Assembly: GCF_016862635.1 (NCBI RefSeq) | Contig: NZ_BONI01000016.1 | Location: 1-64,000 of the forward strand | DNA: 64,000 bases | Direction of reading: 5' to 3' | Source: Catellatospora coxensis | GTDB taxonomy: Bacteria > Actinomycetota > Actinomycetes > Mycobacteriales > Micromonosporaceae | Shown: one piece after another, positions 17,571 to 25,431 of the stretch | Position numbering within the stretch: the stretch's first letter is position 1 | Layout of the letters: each line of letters opens with the position of its first letter | Program-made: the position numbers and the translations under genes | The notes under the pieces: model-generated | The model's database searches: none | The model's input: the letters and a program-made list of their open reading frames with translations, nothing else | What the model was told of the DNA's origin: nothing

Positions 17571-17846
17571 GTGCCGGGTAATGTCGCAGACCCTGTTCGT
17601 GGCGCCTACGCCCCCGACGACCTCGAAGTCGCCGCAGGCCTGCCCACCACCCTGATCGTCCGGTCGGACAAGGCGACCGGCTGCGTGCGATCGTTCGTCA
17701 TCCCCAGCCTGGCCATCGACGAGATCCTCCCCATCAACGGCGACACCCGCATCGACTTCGGCGTGCTCGAACCCGGGCGGTTGGCCTACTCGTGCGGCAT
17801 GGGCATGTACACCGGCCGCCTGACCGTCACGGAGCCGTCCTCATGA
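17571..17846 (+). pseudogene. Cupredoxin-like domain, 5' truncated
   Basis: About 91 residues from a GTG. They show a cupredoxin fold (YAPDDLEVAAGLPTTLIVRS, then CVRSFVIPSLAI and GRLAYSCGMGMYTGRLTV). The intact family has a signal or membrane anchor before this domain; here it is cut off at about 17565. The stop overlaps the ATG of the HMA-domain gene (ATGA), so translation might still feed that gene if transcribed. Copper ligands can be assigned tentatively to the two Cys and Met residues. Confidence 0.65.
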
Positions 17847-18067
17847 GCGCCACGCACGTCTTCACCGTCACCGGGATGCACTGCGCCAGCTGCGGGATCC
17901 TCATCGACGAAACCCTCGAAGAGGAGGTCGTCGGCGTGCAGCGCGCCGAGACCAGCGTCCGCAGAGGCCGCACCGTCGTGACCGCCGACGACACCGTCGA
18001 CCCGGCCGTCATCGCCGCGGCGATCACCACGGCGGGATACCAGGCAGCCCTGTCATCGAAGACCTGA
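17843..18067 (+). CDS. Heavy-metal-associated domain protein (CopZ-like)
   Basis: A 74-residue ferredoxin-like HMA domain with the Cu(I)-binding motif GMHCASCG at about residue 11. Such small proteins carry copper to P-type ATPases or repressors. It starts on the ATGA overlap with the cupredoxin remnant. The C-terminal strand is complete (AAAITTAGYQAAL). The partner ATPase next to it is broken and the promoter upstream is probably lost, so expression is doubtful. Confidence 0.88.
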   Translation: MSATHVFTVTGMHCASCGILIDETLEEEVVGVQRAETSVRRGRTVVTADDTVDPAVIAAAITTAGYQAALSSKT

Positions 18068-18207
18068 CTGCCGCACCGTGGCACGGCGCCGGAACACACG
18101 CCGGCACCGTGCCACCACCCCGCGGTTTCGCGACTGGCGCAAACCGGCAACAACGAAGTCTTTCCGGACTTACGGTGGTCGAGGTGGCTCGTCCCAGGGA
18201 GGCCGAC

Positions 18208-18843
18208 ATGGCTCACGCCGTACGCACCGCAGCACTGACTGCAGTACTGATCGCCGCAGGCGCCTCAGCCGGCTGCGCAGGCACGCAGACCGCCCAGCCG
18301 CCACAGGTCCCAGCGGTGGCGCAGCCGAGCCCGACGCAGCAGTTCAACGACACCGACGTGCAGTTCCTCCAGCAGATGATCCCCCACCACCAGCAGGCAC
18401 TCATGATGGCGGCCATGGCCGCCCAGAAAGCAGCCGGCGCCGACGTCAAACAGCTCGCCGCGGCAATCGAGCAGGAGCAGCAGCCTGAGATCGACCAGAT
18501 GAGCACCTGGCTGAAGCAGTGGGGCAAACCGGTGCCGTCGATGGGCCCCGGCATGGCGATGCCGTCGATGTCACCGCCCATGGGCCACGGCATGATGCCG
18601 TCGATGGGCCCGATGCCCGACATGGGCCAGATGCAGAACATGACCGGCGAGCAGTTCGACCAGATGTTCCTGCAGCTGATGATCGCCCATCACGAGGGCG
18701 CGGTCGCCATGGCGAAAGCCGAGATCGCCGGTGGAGCGAACCCGGCGGTCAAGCAGCTGGCGGAGAAGATCCAATCCAGTCAGAACGCGCAGATCGAGCA
18801 GATGCGCCAGATGCTAGCCGCCACACCCACTCCCACTCGATGA
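18208..18843 (+). CDS. DUF305 His/Met-rich lipoprotein
   Basis: A 211-residue exported protein with signal peptide and lipobox-like ASAGC (Cys about 22). DUF305 appears as two ferritin-like helical-hairpin segments, MIPHHQQALMMA (about 59) and MIAHHEGAVAMAKAEI (about 160). Between them lies a Met-rich linker (MGPGMAMPSMSPPMGHGMM). The His pairs and Met clusters suggest copper binding outside the cell. Start ATG 18208 has AGGGAGG upstream. A palindromic AAGTC-TTTCCG-GACTT lies at 18156-18171. Confidence 0.88.
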   Translation: MAHAVRTAALTAVLIAAGASAGCAGTQTAQPPQVPAVAQPSPTQQFNDTDVQFLQQMIPHHQQALMMAAMAAQKAAGADVKQLAAAIEQEQQPEIDQMSTWLKQWGKPVPSMGPGMAMPSMSPPMGHGMMPSMGPMPDMGQMQNMTGEQFDQMFLQLMIAHHEGAVAMAKAEIAGGANPAVKQLAEKIQSSQNAQIEQMRQMLAATPTPTR

Positions 18844-18972
18844 CCCTTCCCACGCCGACCTACTGCGGTGAAGATCGGCTACCGGCGGTGGCCCTGTCAA
18901 GCTCCCCCTGGACCGCATGGAGATCTCTGCGCACGGGTATACCCGCTGGCGTAGCAACCGAGGGAGACCACG

Positions 18973-19572
18973 ATGACCAACGTGACCATGCCCATGCTCG
19001 AAACCTACCCGCTGGAGATCAACCTCGATCGGCGCCAACTCGCCGCTGCGATCGACTCGCTGATCGCGTGCAGTGAGGCGTGCACGGCGTGCGCCGACGC
19101 CTGCCTGAGCGAACCGATGATCGCCGAGCTGGCCAAGTGCATCCGCACGAACCTCGACTGCGCCGACATCTGCTCGGCGACCGCGCGGGTGCTGTCGCGG
19201 CACACCGGCTACGACGCCAACATCAGCCGCACGCTGCTGGAGGCTTGCGTGATGGCGTGCCGGTCGTGCGCCGAAGAGTGCGAGCGCCACGCCGACATGC
19301 ACGAGCACTGCCGTATCTGCGCGCAGGCCTGCCGAGACTGCGAAGCCGCCTGCAAGCAGCTGCTGGCCGCCATGTGCCCCTGCGGCACTCCGGCAGGGCC
19401 GCGGGCTGTTCTCAAGCCCGCCGGCCCTACCGATGCGGGATTTCCTCGCTGCCGGGCAGCCGTCGCGACTACCCGGCAGCGATGTGCGTCGCAGGCTTCT
19501 TCCAGCGGCGCACCAGAAATACGCCGATGCGCCAGGCGTAGAACAAGGCGAACCCGCTGGCGACCGCGGTGA
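18973..19572 (+). CDS. Four-helix Cys-rich copper-storage protein (DUF326/Csp-like) with extended C-terminus
   Basis: The first about 133 residues are a DUF326 four-helix bundle with repeated CxxxC pairs (CSEACTACADAC, CIRTNLDCADIC, CVMACRSCAEEC, CRICAQACRDCEAAC), as in cytosolic copper-storage proteins. The family normally ends near CKQLLAA. Here the frame runs on for about 65 Arg/Pro-rich residues, through a strong hairpin at 19395-19428 and into the 3' end of the convergent gene. Loss of the original stop codon is the simplest explanation. The start ATG 18973 has AGGGAGA. GGGTATACCC lies 28 nt before it. Confidence 0.85.
   Translation: MTNVTMPMLETYPLEINLDRRQLAAAIDSLIACSEACTACADACLSEPMIAELAKCIRTNLDCADICSATARVLSRHTGYDANISRTLLEACVMACRSCAEECERHADMHEHCRICAQACRDCEAACKQLLAAMCPCGTPAGPRAVLKPAGPTDAGFPRCRAAVATTRQRCASQASSSGAPEIRRCARRRTRRTRWRPR
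19395..19428 (+). terminator. Hairpin inside the 3' extension of the copper-storage gene
   Basis: Stem AGGGCCGCGGGCT / AGCCCGCCGGCCCT (13 bp with one bulged C, 7-nt loop) lies about 20 nt after the expected family end of the DUF326 protein. It is probably the original terminator of this gene and the convergent one. Confidence 0.65.
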
Positions 19573-19942
19573 GGACGCCGGTGCCTTCGTAGAACAGCCC
19601 GGTTGCCCGCGTTGACCACAAGGCGAAGGCGGTGGGCACCTGCTGCTGGTCACCGCCGGGCAGGAACGTCAGATTCGACAGACCGACCGCTTTGAGGACA
19701 TGGTCGAGGAACCCGTCGACAACGCCGAACGACCAGATCACGAACGCGTTGTAGATCAGGTACGCGACGAGCGCCCACCGGTTGGCACGCCACCGGTAGG
19801 CCGCGGCAAGCAGAGTCGGCACCAGCGCGAGCGCGATCGCAGCAAGTAGCACCCCCGTGCCCAGACGGAACACGTGATGCGCACCGGTCGCGATCATGGC
19901 GGCGGTGACTGCGGCCTGGGACCTTCCCAGCAGTCGGTTCAT
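19469..19942 (-). CDS. Four-helix membrane protein under a TetR-type operator
   Basis: A 157-residue membrane protein with helices at VTAAMIATGAHHVF, VLLAAIALALVPTLLAAAY, ALVAYLIYNAFVIWSFG and TGLFYEGTGVLTAVASGFALFYAW. Start ATG 19942 follows an AAGGGGG site. It faces a TetR gene of which only the first codons survive, and overlapping palindromes lie between them. The pair is therefore a TetR-controlled unit that has lost its repressor. Function unknown. Confidence 0.78.
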   Translation of the reverse strand: MNRLLGRSQAAVTAAMIATGAHHVFRLGTGVLLAAIALALVPTLLAAAYRWRANRWALVAYLIYNAFVIWSFGVVDGFLDHVLKAVGLSNLTFLPGGDQQQVPTAFALWSTRATGLFYEGTGVLTAVASGFALFYAWRIGVFLVRRWKKPATHIAAG

Positions 19943-19966
19943 GTAGCCCCCTTCTTTCCGAACACT

Positions 19967-19992
19967 GCGTTCGGAAACGAACGCTACGTTCG
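19967..19992. promoter_or_regulatory. Overlapping palindromic operators (TetR type)
   Basis: GCGTTCG-GAAA-CGAACGC (19967-19984) overlaps CGAACG-CTA-CGTTCG (19978-19992). They lie between the membrane-protein start (19942) and the truncated divergent TetR gene (20074), the usual place for a TetR operator. Confidence 0.65.
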
Positions 19993-20073
19993 CTACGATG
20001 ACGCCACCAGGAACAGATCCGCGGCGGATGTCCGCTAACGCACGGGTACGGACCGGCAGTTCGGGAAAGGACC

Positions 20074-20211
20074 GTGACGGTGACCACACCATCTGACCGG
20101 CGGGTGCGACGCTCGCAGCACGCCCTCAAAACCGCACTTCTGACCTTGGTGAGCGGTTGCGCCCCGTCTGTGGCCAAGCCAGGGAACCTGATTCCGACGC
20201 TGAACAGATGA
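20074..20211 (+). pseudogene. TetR-family repressor, truncated after the first helix
   Basis: GTG 20074 with a GGGAAAGG site opens the typical TetR N-terminus (SDRRVRRSQHALKTALLTLVS). At about 20158 the sequence changes to unrelated residues and stops at 20211. The DNA-binding helix-turn-helix and the ligand domain are gone. The break coincides with the edge of the formylglycine-enzyme fragment, so a deletion or insertion joined them. Confidence 0.75.
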
Positions 20212-20234
20212 CAAAAAAGGAAATACAATGATCT

Positions 20235-20700
20235 TTACGGCGTGGTGCTTGCGACGCCTGCGACAGTCCTGAAGCCGGTGTTGCCGGTGGACGAGTCAGG
20301 CGTGTCGGCGGACCGGGCGGAGTTGCGGTAGCGGTTGCAGTACGAGTCGTGGCACAGGTAGGAACCCCCGCGCAGCGCCCGGGTCGTGCCCTGCGACGGG
20401 CCGGTCGGGTTGTCGCGCGGGGCAATCCGGTAATAGGTGGAGTGGTGGTGGTCGGCGCACCACTCCCACACGGCGTGTCGAGCAGGTCTCACATCCCGTC
20501 CGGGCAAAAGCCGTTCCAGCCGATCATCGCGGCGGCGTCGCCCGGTTCGCGCCGGCCGGGTCGACGTCGAGCAGGTCTTCGGGCCACCGGCCGTCCTCGT
20601 AGTGCCCGTAGTTGCCGTGCATGCCATGGGACCGGTCCACAGTGACGGCACCGGACTGGCGCTGCGGGTGCGCGACCCTGATGCGATCGTGGCCTGAAGC
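20235..20700 (-). pseudogene. Formylglycine-generating-enzyme-like fragment
   Basis: The last 78 codons (20235-20471) are an intact C-terminal piece of a SUMF1/FGE fold: VWEWCADHHH, RGGSYLCHDSYCNRYRNSAR with the two catalytic Cys four residues apart, and DSSTGNTGFRTV. Upstream, residues such as IGWNGFCPDG appear in other frames, so at least two frameshifts and a large 5' loss are present. FGE converts a Cys in sulfatases to formylglycine. No intact sulfatase is in the window. Confidence 0.75.
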
Positions 20701-20861
20701 GGATACCCGCGCCCGCTTCGCCGGTATGCACTGTGGAGCCTGCGCAGTGGCGGCCGGTGGGATCGTGAGCGCCGCCGCCAACAGCTCATCCGTCGGCTCG
20801 CGCAACATGGGCATGGCGACGACGGCGCAGGAGCAGCGAAACGGCCGTTACTCGGCAGCGA

Positions 20862-21180
20862 TCATGAGGCTCCGTTGATCTCAAGCTCCGTGATGGTGTC
20901 GAGGTACACCGGGAGTCGGTCGAGCAGGCCGTGGTAGCCGGTGGCTGGCAGCCGCCAGTTCTTGAGGTGTGATGACCTGGATGTGGCTGTCGAACAGTTC
21001 TGCCAGCTGCGCCTGGGCCAGGTTGTGGCGTAGGTAGAGCAGGGCGAGCAGCACCGCGCGGTATGGGCCGACGGCGCGGCGGCGTTCTGGTCCAGGTCGG
21101 GGCGGGCGTAGCCGTCGAGCACGAGCTGGTCGGCATTATCGCTGTTCAGGACCGTTACAGTCTCTACTCGCGACGGCCTG
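20862..21180 (-). pseudogene. IS5-type transposase N-terminal remnant
   Basis: In one frame from about 21105 the sequence reads AVGPYRAVLLALLYLRHNL and AQAQLAELFDSHIQVI, which is the helix-turn-helix start of IS5-family transposases. It is out of frame with the residues before it (ARPDLDQNAAA), and the match is lost again after DSHIQVI. No catalytic DDE residues or ends are visible. Confidence 0.55.
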
Positions 21181-21204
21181 GTGCAGTACTTGAGCGCGTA
21201 GTAG

Positions 21205-21753
21205 TCAAGAGCGCAACCTGACCTTGGGGCGTCGAGCCGGATCACGCTCGGCGACTGCCAGTAGGTGTCTGACACGGGCGGCGGTCAGGCCGTGTCCGTC
21301 CGCCAGTAGGTGTGCTGCCTCGAGGGCGAGGCTGTGCCGCGACCAGGCGAACTCGGCGGTCGGCGCGTGCTCGGTGGTGTCGCGGATGGCGAGTAGGACT
21401 CCGGCGATGGCGGGTGCGACCGAGGGTGCATGGACAGCCAGGATGTGATGCCCGTGGTCGATCTCGCCGCGTACGCTCGCGACTGCCTGCCATGCCGGCA
21501 CGACCGTCACCTCGATGTAGATGACACCGACGGCCGGTTGTTGACCATGCCCGGAGGAAGGTTGGCGACCGCCCGGGGGCGGTTCCAGCCCGATCACGCG
21601 TACGGCTGGCCATTCGCCGACTGAATTGATCATGGATCGAGCGTTGTCGTCGATTGCCAGCCGGGGAAGCCGCCACCGCAGCCGCAATCTTGCCCAGCAC
21701 CACAAGCCCAGCACGACGCCGACTACCACCGTGACGGCGAGGGTGTTCGTCAT
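21205..21753 (-). CDS. Membrane-anchored hypothetical protein
   Basis: A 182-residue protein with one N-terminal membrane helix (LAVTVVVGVVLGLWCWARL) and a soluble domain of unknown fold. The C-terminal part (ALEAAHLLADGHGLTAARVRHLL) may be helical. Codon use has the strong GC3 bias of a real gene. No good ribosome-binding site precedes ATG 21753, so a leaderless message is possible. It is divergent from the TetR/ABC operon. I do not recognise it. Confidence 0.6.
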   Translation of the reverse strand: MTNTLAVTVVVGVVLGLWCWARLRLRWRLPRLAIDDNARSMINSVGEWPAVRVIGLEPPPGGRQPSSGHGQQPAVGVIYIEVTVVPAWQAVASVRGEIDHGHHILAVHAPSVAPAIAGVLLAIRDTTEHAPTAEFAWSRHSLALEAAHLLADGHGLTAARVRHLLAVAERDPARRPKVRLRS

Positions 21754-21951
21754 GTGGCAGCAACTGCGGCGGCTGCGAACCCAGGATATGGGCGATCCGG
21801 TGAACCGATGCGCATGCTCTGGCCTTCGGGTCGGGGGTCGATGCGGACAACGCCGACCAGCCTTCCCGGCACACCGGTGCCAATGGTAGCGGCGAGAAGG
21901 CTGGTTGCTTGGCTCAGGCTGGCCACTCCCGCGACCGCCCTTGCCCTGAAC

Positions 21952-21972
21952 AAATGTTAGTGGCTAACATTT
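21952..21972. promoter_or_regulatory. TetR autoregulatory operator
   Basis: A perfect palindrome with 9-bp half-sites AAATGTTAG and CTAACATTT around TGG. It ends one base before the GTG of the TetR gene. The AT content stands out from the surroundings. Position and symmetry point to repression of the TetR-ABC operon by its own product. Confidence 0.85.
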
Positions 21973-21973
21973 A

Positions 21974-22546
21974 GTGGTGAGCGACAACGACCAACGGCTC
22001 GGACGGCTTGCCCGCACGCGTGCACGGCTGCAGGAGTGCGCCCTGGACCTGTTCGAACGGCAGGGCTACGACCAGACGACCGCGGCGCAGATCGCCGGCG
22101 CCGCCGGGGTCACCGAGATGACGTTCTTCCGCCACTTCGCCACCAAGGACCGGCTCGTCGTCGAGGACCCCTACGACCCGCTGATCGCCGACGCCGTCGC
22201 CGCCCAACCCCGCGGCCTGCCGCCACTGACCCGCGCCGTAGGCGGACTGCGCGCCGCCTGGGCCCGGCTGCCCGAACCCGCAAGCGACGACGTCCGTCGC
22301 CGCGTCCGCATCGCCGCGGCCACCCCATCGCTGCGGGCCGCGATCGCCGCGAACAACGCCGCCACCGAGCAGATCCTGGTCGAGCAGCTCGTCGGCGACG
22401 GAGCCGATCCCGACGCCGCGAGCGTGGCGGCGGCCGCGGTGCTGGCCGGTATCACCGCGGCGCTGCTGCGGTGGTCGCAGCGTGACGGCGCCGCCCTGGC
22501 CGACGCGGTGTCCGCCGCCCTCGACACGCTCGAGGCCCGCCGATGA
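21974..22546 (+). CDS. TetR-family repressor of an ABC exporter operon
   Basis: A 190-residue regulator. The helix-turn-helix is at about 28-60 (TTAAQIAGAAGVTEMTFFRHFATKDRL); the rest is an all-helical ligand-binding domain with a TetR_C-like Ala-rich end. Tandem GTGs (21974, 21977) abut the operator with no Shine-Dalgarno, so the transcript is probably leaderless. The stop overlaps the ATG of the ATPase gene (ATGA). Confidence 0.92.
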   Translation: MVSDNDQRLGRLARTRARLQECALDLFERQGYDQTTAAQIAGAAGVTEMTFFRHFATKDRLVVEDPYDPLIADAVAAQPRGLPPLTRAVGGLRAAWARLPEPASDDVRRRVRIAAATPSLRAAIAANNAATEQILVEQLVGDGADPDAASVAAAAVLAGITAALLRWSQRDGAALADAVSAALDTLEARR

Positions 22547-23265
22547 CCGGCGCGCTTATCGAAGCCCGCGGACTGACCCGCCGGTTCCCGGGCGGCGCCG
22601 GAATCGGCGGCATCGACCTCGACGTCGCCGCCGGCGAGATCCACGCGCTGGTCGGGCTCAACGGTGCGGGCAAGACCACGCTCATGCGGGTGCTGCTGGG
22701 CATGCTGCGCCCGGACGAAGGCGACGTCCGCATCGCCGGCTGCGCCCTGGCCGAGACCGATTGGGCCCAGGTGGGTCACCTGGTCGAAGCACCGCTCGCC
22801 TACGCCGAACTCGACGGACGAGCCAACCTCCTGCTCGCGGCGCGCCTGCACGCCGTGCCGAAGGCCAAAGCCGCGCAACAGGTCGAGGCGGTCCTGACAG
22901 AGCTCAACCTCGGGGCCTACGCCACCGTGCGAGCCCGTCGCATGTCGCTGGGCAACCGCCAGCGCCTCGGCCTGGCCGCCACCCTGCAGCACCACCCGCA
23001 CGTCATCGTCCTCGACGAGCCCACCAACGCCCTCGACCCCGCCGGAGTCATCGCACTGCGCGAAGCACTGCTGCGCCGCGCAGCCGCGGGAGCCGCCATC
23101 CTGGTGTCCAGCCACCACCTCGACGAGGTCGCCCGCGTCGCCCACCGGATCACCGTCATCAACGGCGGCCGCGTCATCGGCGCACTCGACCCGCACGGTG
23201 CCGACCTCGAACGCGCCTTCTTCGCCCTCGTCCACGCCGACGACACCCACCGGAGCACGTCATGA
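22543..23265 (+). CDS. ABC transporter ATPase
   Basis: A 240-residue nucleotide-binding subunit with Walker A GLNGAGKTT (about 42), signature MSLGNRQRL (about 138, a divergent LSxGQ), Walker B VIVLDEPTN and the switch His in SSHHLDEV. It resembles the drug/antibiotic or bacitracin-type exporter class. The start and stop codons overlap both neighbours by four bases. Confidence 0.93.
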   Translation: MTGALIEARGLTRRFPGGAGIGGIDLDVAAGEIHALVGLNGAGKTTLMRVLLGMLRPDEGDVRIAGCALAETDWAQVGHLVEAPLAYAELDGRANLLLAARLHAVPKAKAAQQVEAVLTELNLGAYATVRARRMSLGNRQRLGLAATLQHHPHVIVLDEPTNALDPAGVIALREALLRRAAAGAAILVSSHHLDEVARVAHRITVINGGRVIGALDPHGADLERAFFALVHADDTHRSTS

Positions 23266-24032
23266 GCATGCGCTTGCTGGCGGCAGCCGTCGCCGTCGAA
23301 GCCCGCAAGGCAACCGCGTCACGCGTACTGACCAGCACCGCAGTACTGCTCGTCGCGGGTGTGGCCGCACTCGCCGCCGCCACCACGGCCGCCGCGACCG
23401 GCGGCAACCCGCAGCTGACGGCCAAACTCGGTCCGATCGCCGCCGCGGGCGGCTGGCCCGGCGTGCTCAACGTCGCCACGCAGGTCACCGCCGCTGCCGG
23501 GCTGCTGGCCTGCGGGGTCGCACTGAGCTGGATGTTCGGCCGCGAGTTCGCCGACGGCACCATCACCGGCCTGTTCGCCATCCCCATCAGCCGACCCACC
23601 CTCGCCCTGGCTAAACTCATCGTGTACTTGATCTGGGCCGGCGCCGTCGCGACCGCGGTGACCATCGCCGTCACCGCAGTCGGCCTCGCCACCATCGGAC
23701 ATCTGCCCAGCGCTGACGGGTGGGCCGGCCTCTGTCGGCTGCTCGCCCTGACCGTGATGACCGCCGCGCTCGCCGTCCCCGCGGCGTGGGCGGCCACCGT
23801 CGGGCGCGGACTACTGCCCGCCATCGCCGTGACAGTCGGCCTCATGGCCGTCACCCAGATCGTCGTCGTCGCCGGCGCCACCGGCGGCTGGTTCCCACCC
23901 GCGGCACCGGCGCTTTGGGCACTGGCACCGGACACGGTCGGCCCGGTCCAACTCCTAGTCGCCGCGAGCCTGCCGGTCACCTTCTGCCTGCTGACGCTGC
24001 GCTCCTGGCATCGCCTGCAACTCGACCGCTGA
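23262..24032 (+). CDS. ABC transporter permease (ABC-2 type)
   Basis: A 256-residue membrane protein with six predicted helices, including LTSTAVLLVAGVAALAAATTA near the N-terminus and QLLVAASLPVTFCLLTL at the end. It carries the ABC-2 permease hallmark WMFGREFADGTITGLFAIPISR. ATG 23262 overlaps the ATPase stop. With the TetR protein it forms a three-gene self-regulated efflux operon. Substrate unknown. Confidence 0.9.
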   Translation: MSMRLLAAAVAVEARKATASRVLTSTAVLLVAGVAALAAATTAAATGGNPQLTAKLGPIAAAGGWPGVLNVATQVTAAAGLLACGVALSWMFGREFADGTITGLFAIPISRPTLALAKLIVYLIWAGAVATAVTIAVTAVGLATIGHLPSADGWAGLCRLLALTVMTAALAVPAAWAATVGRGLLPAIAVTVGLMAVTQIVVVAGATGGWFPPAAPALWALAPDTVGPVQLLVAASLPVTFCLLTLRSWHRLQLDR

Positions 24033-24062
24033 CCGGCGACACAGAGTGCCGCCGCGGCCACC

Positions 24063-25430
24063 TCACCAGATCGTCAGGAGAAGGTGGTTGACGACCAGAG
24101 CGGCCGCGGTGCCCGCGGCGAGCCAGCCTCGCCAGGACGGGACCGGGAGAAGTGCCGCTCCAGCGGGTATCCAGACGGCGAAGGGCAGCCAGATGCGTTC
24201 GACTTCGGCCTTGCTGAGCCCGGAGATGTCTGCGACGGCCACCGACAGCAGCGCGGCGGCGGGCAGCAGCACGTACGGGGCTCGGCTCGGCAGGGCGGTG
24301 ATCACACGCCGGGCGACCACGGCGGCCAGTGGCCCGGCCGACAGCAGGAATGCGGCAAGGTTCGCCATCACCCAGTATCCGTAGCTGCGCTCCGATGCGA
24401 TGCCCTGGTAGTAGCGCTGCACCACGAGGTGGTAGCCGTCGAGCCACCAGAACCCGGCCGCGGTGAAGCCCACGACGGTCAGCACGCCCGCTGCCGCAGC
24501 GATGCCGAGCACCGGCCCGGCGGCCGGGGCTCTGCCGCCCCGGCACGCGCAGACGATGACCGCGACGGCCAGCGGCGCGATCAGCACCAGGCCGTAGGAC
24601 AGGTAGCAGGAGAATGCCAGCAGCGTGCCCGCCGCCACGGCGCCCCCAGCTGCGGCCGATCTGCGGCGGGTCGTCAGCGCGACCGCGAGCAGGGCGAGCG
24701 CGGTGCTGGTGAGTCCGGCGAACAGTCCGTCGGCCGAGACGCCGACCCAGACTGCGCCGGGTAGCAGCACCAGGAACGGCATGCTCGCGCGGGCGGCGTG
24801 TTCGTCGCCGAGCGCCCGTAGTGTCACGGGCACCGCGACGGCGGCCGCTGCACCCGCCAGCACGCAGACGACTGCGGCGGGACCGCCGCCGCCGAGGCCG
24901 ATGCGGTCGAGCCAGACGAACATCAGCAGGGCGCCCGGCGGGTGGCCGGAGACGTGGGTGGTCCACGAGTCGGGCTGGAAGTCGAGGATGCGGTCGGTGA
25001 ATCCGTGCAGCATGGCGGGGATGTCGGTGACGCCTGGCACCTCGGTGAGGTATTCGGCCTGGGCGGTCAGGCGTCCGGCCAGCCCGACCCGCCACCCGTC
25101 GATCAAGGCGAGGCTGAGTGTCCAGACCGCCGCGGCGGTGTAGCAGGCGATCAGCAGACGCCGCCAGGGCATGGAGGCCGCGAGGCGGGCGCCGTGCAGC
25201 AGCACCGCTGCGGCCACGGTCAGTGCCGCGGGCGTGCCGGGGCCCAGGTGCGGGTGCCACAGCGCGTACAGGGGCGCGGTCTGCGCCTGCACCGGTGAGC
25301 CGGTGAGGTTGAGTGCCGCGCCGGCGACGACGGCGGTGATGAGCAGGACGGCGGCAGCCGCGGCGGCGATGCGGTCGGCGCGGGGGAAGGCCTGCTCGGT
25401 GCGGGTGGTGGGCGGGTGGGCGGTGAGCAT
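24063..25430 (-). CDS. GT-C-like polytopic membrane protein, MtxT (Rv0541c)-like
   Basis: A 455-residue protein with about 11-12 membrane helices and a large first periplasmic loop (LTEVPGVTDIPAMLHGFTDRIL and DSWTTHVSGHPPGALLMFVWLDRIGL). Topology and neighbours match Rv0541c of M. tuberculosis, reported as the transferase that adds the methylthio-xylose cap to lipoarabinomannan from a polyprenyl-phosphate donor. It starts one base after the stop of the epimerase gene and is co-transcribed with it. The acceptor in this organism is unknown. Family assignment rests on synteny and topology. Confidence 0.7.
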   Translation of the reverse strand: MLTAHPPTTRTEQAFPRADRIAAAAAAVLLITAVVAGAALNLTGSPVQAQTAPLYALWHPHLGPGTPAALTVAAAVLLHGARLAASMPWRRLLIACYTAAAVWTLSLALIDGWRVGLAGRLTAQAEYLTEVPGVTDIPAMLHGFTDRILDFQPDSWTTHVSGHPPGALLMFVWLDRIGLGGGGPAAVVCVLAGAAAAVAVPVTLRALGDEHAARASMPFLVLLPGAVWVGVSADGLFAGLTSTALALLAVALTTRRRSAAAGGAVAAGTLLAFSCYLSYGLVLIAPLAVAVIVCACRGGRAPAAGPVLGIAAAAGVLTVVGFTAAGFWWLDGYHLVVQRYYQGIASERSYGYWVMANLAAFLLSAGPLAAVVARRVITALPSRAPYVLLPAAALLSVAVADISGLSKAEVERIWLPFAVWIPAGAALLPVPSWRGWLAAGTAAALVVNHLLLTIW

Positions 25431-25431
25431 G

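Noticed and set aside
18934-18945. CGGGTATACCCG as a CsoR-type copper operator before the copper-storage gene
   Set aside because: The order of the G and C tracts is inverted relative to the known C-tract/G-tract operators at 8301-8704 and only one short copy exists; it may simply include a -10 box.
20074-20211. A 45-residue small protein gene
   Set aside because: It has a good start site, but the first 28 codons are clearly a TetR N-terminus and the rest is unrelated, so it is a truncated repressor rather than a small-protein gene.
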